This document shows positions 25,230 to 26,802 of a stretch of DNA of 26,802 nt, piece after piece. Within the stretch, counting starts at the first letter, position 1. The number at the start of each line of letters is the position of its first letter. This stretch comes from Peptococcaceae bacterium BRH_c23. Its GTDB lineage: Bacteria; Bacillota_B; Desulfitobacteriia; Desulfitobacteriales; Desulfitobacteriaceae. Position numbers and translations under genes: made by a program. The DNA lies in assembly GCA_000961805.1 (NCBI GenBank), contig LADV01000076.1:1-26802 (forward strand), read 5' to 3'. Below the pieces are notes generated by a model. The model searched no databases. It worked only from the letters and a program-made list of their open reading frames with translations, and was not told where the DNA came from.

Positions 25230-25601
25230 TTACCTCCTCTCTGAAACCTTTTGACTTTCAATATACTGCTTAACAATGGCTAGCGGCGCACCTCCAACAG
25301 TAGAGATTAAATACGAATTAGTCCATAACGTTGGCAATTTAGTGGTTAACTCTTTAAACTCCTTTCTAAGTATTCTCGACGATTTTCCTTTGATCGTTTT
25401 AATGACCTTATGGACACCAAATTGAGGATCTACTTCAATCAATAGGTGGACGTGGTCGGGCATAATCTCCAGTTCTATTAGTTCGGATTGAAGTTCTTCG
25501 CATATCTCCCTTATCAACTCCTTTAAGCGAACTTCAATTGAAAAGATACCATTTTTAAGAGTGATAGAAGGTTTGTTGTTGATTATGTGATTACAGAGCA
25601 T
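25230..25601 (-). CDS. tnpA: IS200/IS605 Y1 transposase TnpA, N-terminus abnormal
   Basis: The 123-residue reading matches IS608-type TnpA over most of its length. It has HVHLLIE with the HUH metal-binding pair, [37 protein letters not shown], and the catalytic tyrosine in IVKQYIES. The first 20-25 residues ([16 protein letters not shown]) do not resemble the normal start, where a strand like YHIVWCPKYRRKVL should lie before the VRLKEL helix. An in-frame stop lies 6 codons upstream of the ATG at 25601. A small deletion or frameshift near the 5' end is likely, so the protein may be inactive although both catalytic motifs remain. Confidence 0.8.
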   Translation of the reverse strand: MLCNHIINNKPSITLKNGIFSIEVRLKELIREICEELQSELIELEIMPDHVHLLIEVDPQFGVHKVIKTIKGKSSRILRKEFKELTTKLPTLWTNSYLISTVGGAPLAIVKQYIESQKVSERR

Positions 25602-25689
25602 GAAAATAATTTTAATTTAACCATTGGAACAACCAAGCTTATAAATGAATAAGGGGTACAGAACCCCGTAGCTTAGTAAAATTCAATGT

Positions 25690-25825
25690 GGTAAGGGTGC
25701 GTTTCGCCGCTTCAGAGATGCGATTATTAAGCATGGGATAGAAAAAGAATGGGATTTGTACAAACATGACATTTTGCGAGACCGTCCGTGAATGGTGCGA
25801 ATTCCATAAAATTGACAATAGATGA
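25690..25825 (+). pseudogene. UPF0158-family C-terminal remnant
   Basis: The plus strand reads GKGAFRRFRDAIIKHGIEKE then WDLYKHDILRDRP and, after a one-step frame change near 25787-25792, EWCEFHKIDNR and a stop. The GKGAFRRF block, the W-x-x-Y spacing and the final WCE are typical of the C-terminus of UPF0158 proteins (function unknown). There is no start and no N-terminal half. It is debris left between the flavoprotein gene and the next intact gene. Confidence 0.7.
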
Positions 25826-25905
25826 GTTGCTTGATTGGAACTTCGTTCTCCGGAGTCTGACCGTGTGCCAAGATCGAGCCACTCAAAATAGTACCCGGAA
25901 AGTGG

Positions 25906-26004
25906 TCAAACGTCCATCAATGTCAGTTCCCCGAAGACAGTTTCTGCAATGATATTTTGGCTGGAAACCAGTAATAGCAGCAAACTGCCTATCTTACGTT
26001 TCAT
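25906..26004 (-). other. Short signal-peptide-like ORF, probably a gene remnant
   Basis: A 32-codon ORF reads MKRKIGSLLLLLVSSQNIIA followed by ETVFGELTLMDV. It has a basic start, a hydrophobic core and a small residue before a possible cleavage site. An AAAGGATAA-like ribosome binding site precedes the ATG. It stops early and no recognised domain follows in any frame. It looks like the 5' end of an exported protein's gene, but chance cannot be excluded. Confidence 0.35.
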
Positions 26005-26164
26005 TTTCATTATCCTTTTTCGGTGAAGGCTTGTGGGACTTTTGACGCAGGGAGTTAGTAAACCCCAACACTCGGGGCCGGGTGTTTAAGGCCCAAAGCG
26101 GTGCTTTAATTAGAATATAGAAAAGAGGCTTTAAAAAGGGATCGTACAAGAAAGGGAATACAGG

Positions 26165-26802
26165 ATGTTTGAAGTCATAAAAAGTGAATACGGAAAAGAG
26201 CTTGGAGTGTTTGAATTTGATTATCAAGGAGAGCACTCGTCGTTAGATGCGGTTCTAATAAATGCAAAAATCAAGTTTTATGAAAAGGGTTTACATATTT
26301 CGACGGGATTGAGCAGTGAGAGCCTTTTTGTTGAATGGGGCTGTATAAAAGGAATTACTTGCACAAAAAGCAGACAAGCACTCATAAATCTGAAGACCGA
26401 TGAAGGTGTGATGAAGCTTAAAAAAGAAAAGAAGGAGACCGATATCAGTCAGTTTAAGAGGATGTTAAAAACTCATGTCCCGGGCATTGAAATTGAGTAT
26501 GTGAAAGCATCACCTGATAATTTGCGTTCTATTGAAATGAAACGTGCTGAAAAGCTCTATGAAGAACAGGAGCGAAGGGTTGATGAATTTGTAAGAAACT
26601 GTGGGGGCGAAGATGACCTGGAAATTGAGGAGGCCTGGCAAAAATACCTTGAAAATCATCTTCAGTTTCCTTTTGAAGCCGAAATTATAGATGATCCTGG
26701 TCCTTTGAAAGTTGGCGATATTATCAAGGTAACAGCAATTGAAGGTATTTTTGGTTTATATGGTATCGTCGTGAAAGCAAGAATGGGCAGAAAGCAGTTT
26801 TC
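26165..26802 (+). CDS. Protein with CcbP-like C-terminal region (partial, runs off window)
   Basis: The open frame of 212 codons continues past the window end. The N-terminal 110 residues (VFEFDYQGEHSSLDAVLINA, then an alternating beta pattern) look like a PH-like beta domain followed by a helix. A charged helix covers about 125-145. From about 155 it reads EEAWQKYLENHLQFPFEAEI, then GPLKVGDIIKVTAIEGI and GLYGIVVKARMGRK, which resembles CcbP-type calcium-binding domains with their FPF-A start and beta-barrel G-L-Y-G-I-V segment. The ATG follows AAGAAAGGGAA by about 8 nt. I do not know a full-length family with this pair of parts. Confidence 0.7.
   Translation, partial: MFEVIKSEYGKELGVFEFDYQGEHSSLDAVLINAKIKFYEKGLHISTGLSSESLFVEWGCIKGITCTKSRQALINLKTDEGVMKLKKEKKETDISQFKRMLKTHVPGIEIEYVKASPDNLRSIEMKRAEKLYEEQERRVDEFVRNCGGEDDLEIEEAWQKYLENHLQFPFEAEIIDDPGPLKVGDIIKVTAIEGIFGLYGIVVKARMGRKQF

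Larger units (their letters stand above)
24029..25675 (-). mobile_element. IS200/IS605-group element (IS608-like) with tnpA and tnpB
   Basis: Ends are inferred from IS608 rules. On the minus strand the element begins right after a TTAC (25679-25676) and ends with TCAA (24032-24029), giving 1647 bp. A left-end hairpin (GGGGT/ACCCC, 25653-25667) and a right-end hairpin (24044-24054/24061-24071, one mismatch) lie inside. There is no target duplication or terminal inverted repeat, as expected. Removing the element joins CT to GTAA and restores an in-frame CTG TAA for the upstream flavoprotein gene, which supports these ends. Confidence 0.85.

Noticed and set aside
25683..25886. A 67-codon minus-strand ORF in the debris zone
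   Set aside because: It lies opposite the UPF0158 remnant, which has a recognisable motif on the plus strand, and its own product matches nothing I know.

Overview
The window looks like chromosomal DNA of a Gram-positive sulfate reducer of the Desulfosporosinus/Desulfotomaculum type. It opens with the C-terminus of adenylylsulfate (APS) reductase subunit AprA, is fairly AT-rich, has strong AGGAGG-type ribosome binding sites with frequent TTG starts, and carries YlbF-type and sigma-54 regulatory genes. The genus is inferred from gene content only.

Region A (1-990): the end of aprA, two strong hairpins, a YlbF/YmcA-family gene and its terminator. Region B (990-9810): a sulfur-anion transport and stress block. 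It holds a SulP-family permease with a STAS domain and a UspA protein; on the minus strand an NtrC-type response regulator and its sensor kinase; then a good -24/-12 (sigma-54) promoter in front of a 76-residue membrane protein, a TauE/SafE permease and a second UspA paralogue. The likely circuit is kinase to sigma-54 activator to the TauE operon. The two transporter-UspA pairs flank the two-component genes.

Region C (9900-13500): housekeeping and stress genes. These are an M29 aminopeptidase, a small cupin, and a TerD-zinc ribbon-TerB fusion ending at a perfect 23-bp hairpin.

Region D (13530-24030): a redox cluster behind a consensus sigma-54 promoter. It encodes an Old Yellow Enzyme-type flavin/Fe-S reductase, an iron-sulfur flavoprotein, an MFS transporter, a NuoG/GltD-type fusion translationally coupled to a NuoF-type flavoprotein, and an FAD-dependent fumarate reductase-like protein. 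Together they resemble an NAD(P)H-driven, possibly electron-bifurcating, system for taking up and reducing an unsaturated organic acid; the substrate cannot be read from the sequence. The cluster seems to be decaying: the adjacent sigma-54 activator has lost its whole centre and the last flavoprotein gene has a single frameshift.

Region E (24029-25675): a complete-looking IS200/IS605 (IS608-like) element with tnpA, tnpB and a probable omega-RNA. It sits exactly in the stop codon of the flavoprotein gene and rebuilds that stop. Region F (25676-26802): gene debris (a UPF0158 remnant and a signal-peptide-like ORF), then the start of a protein with a CcbP-like C-terminal region that runs off the window.
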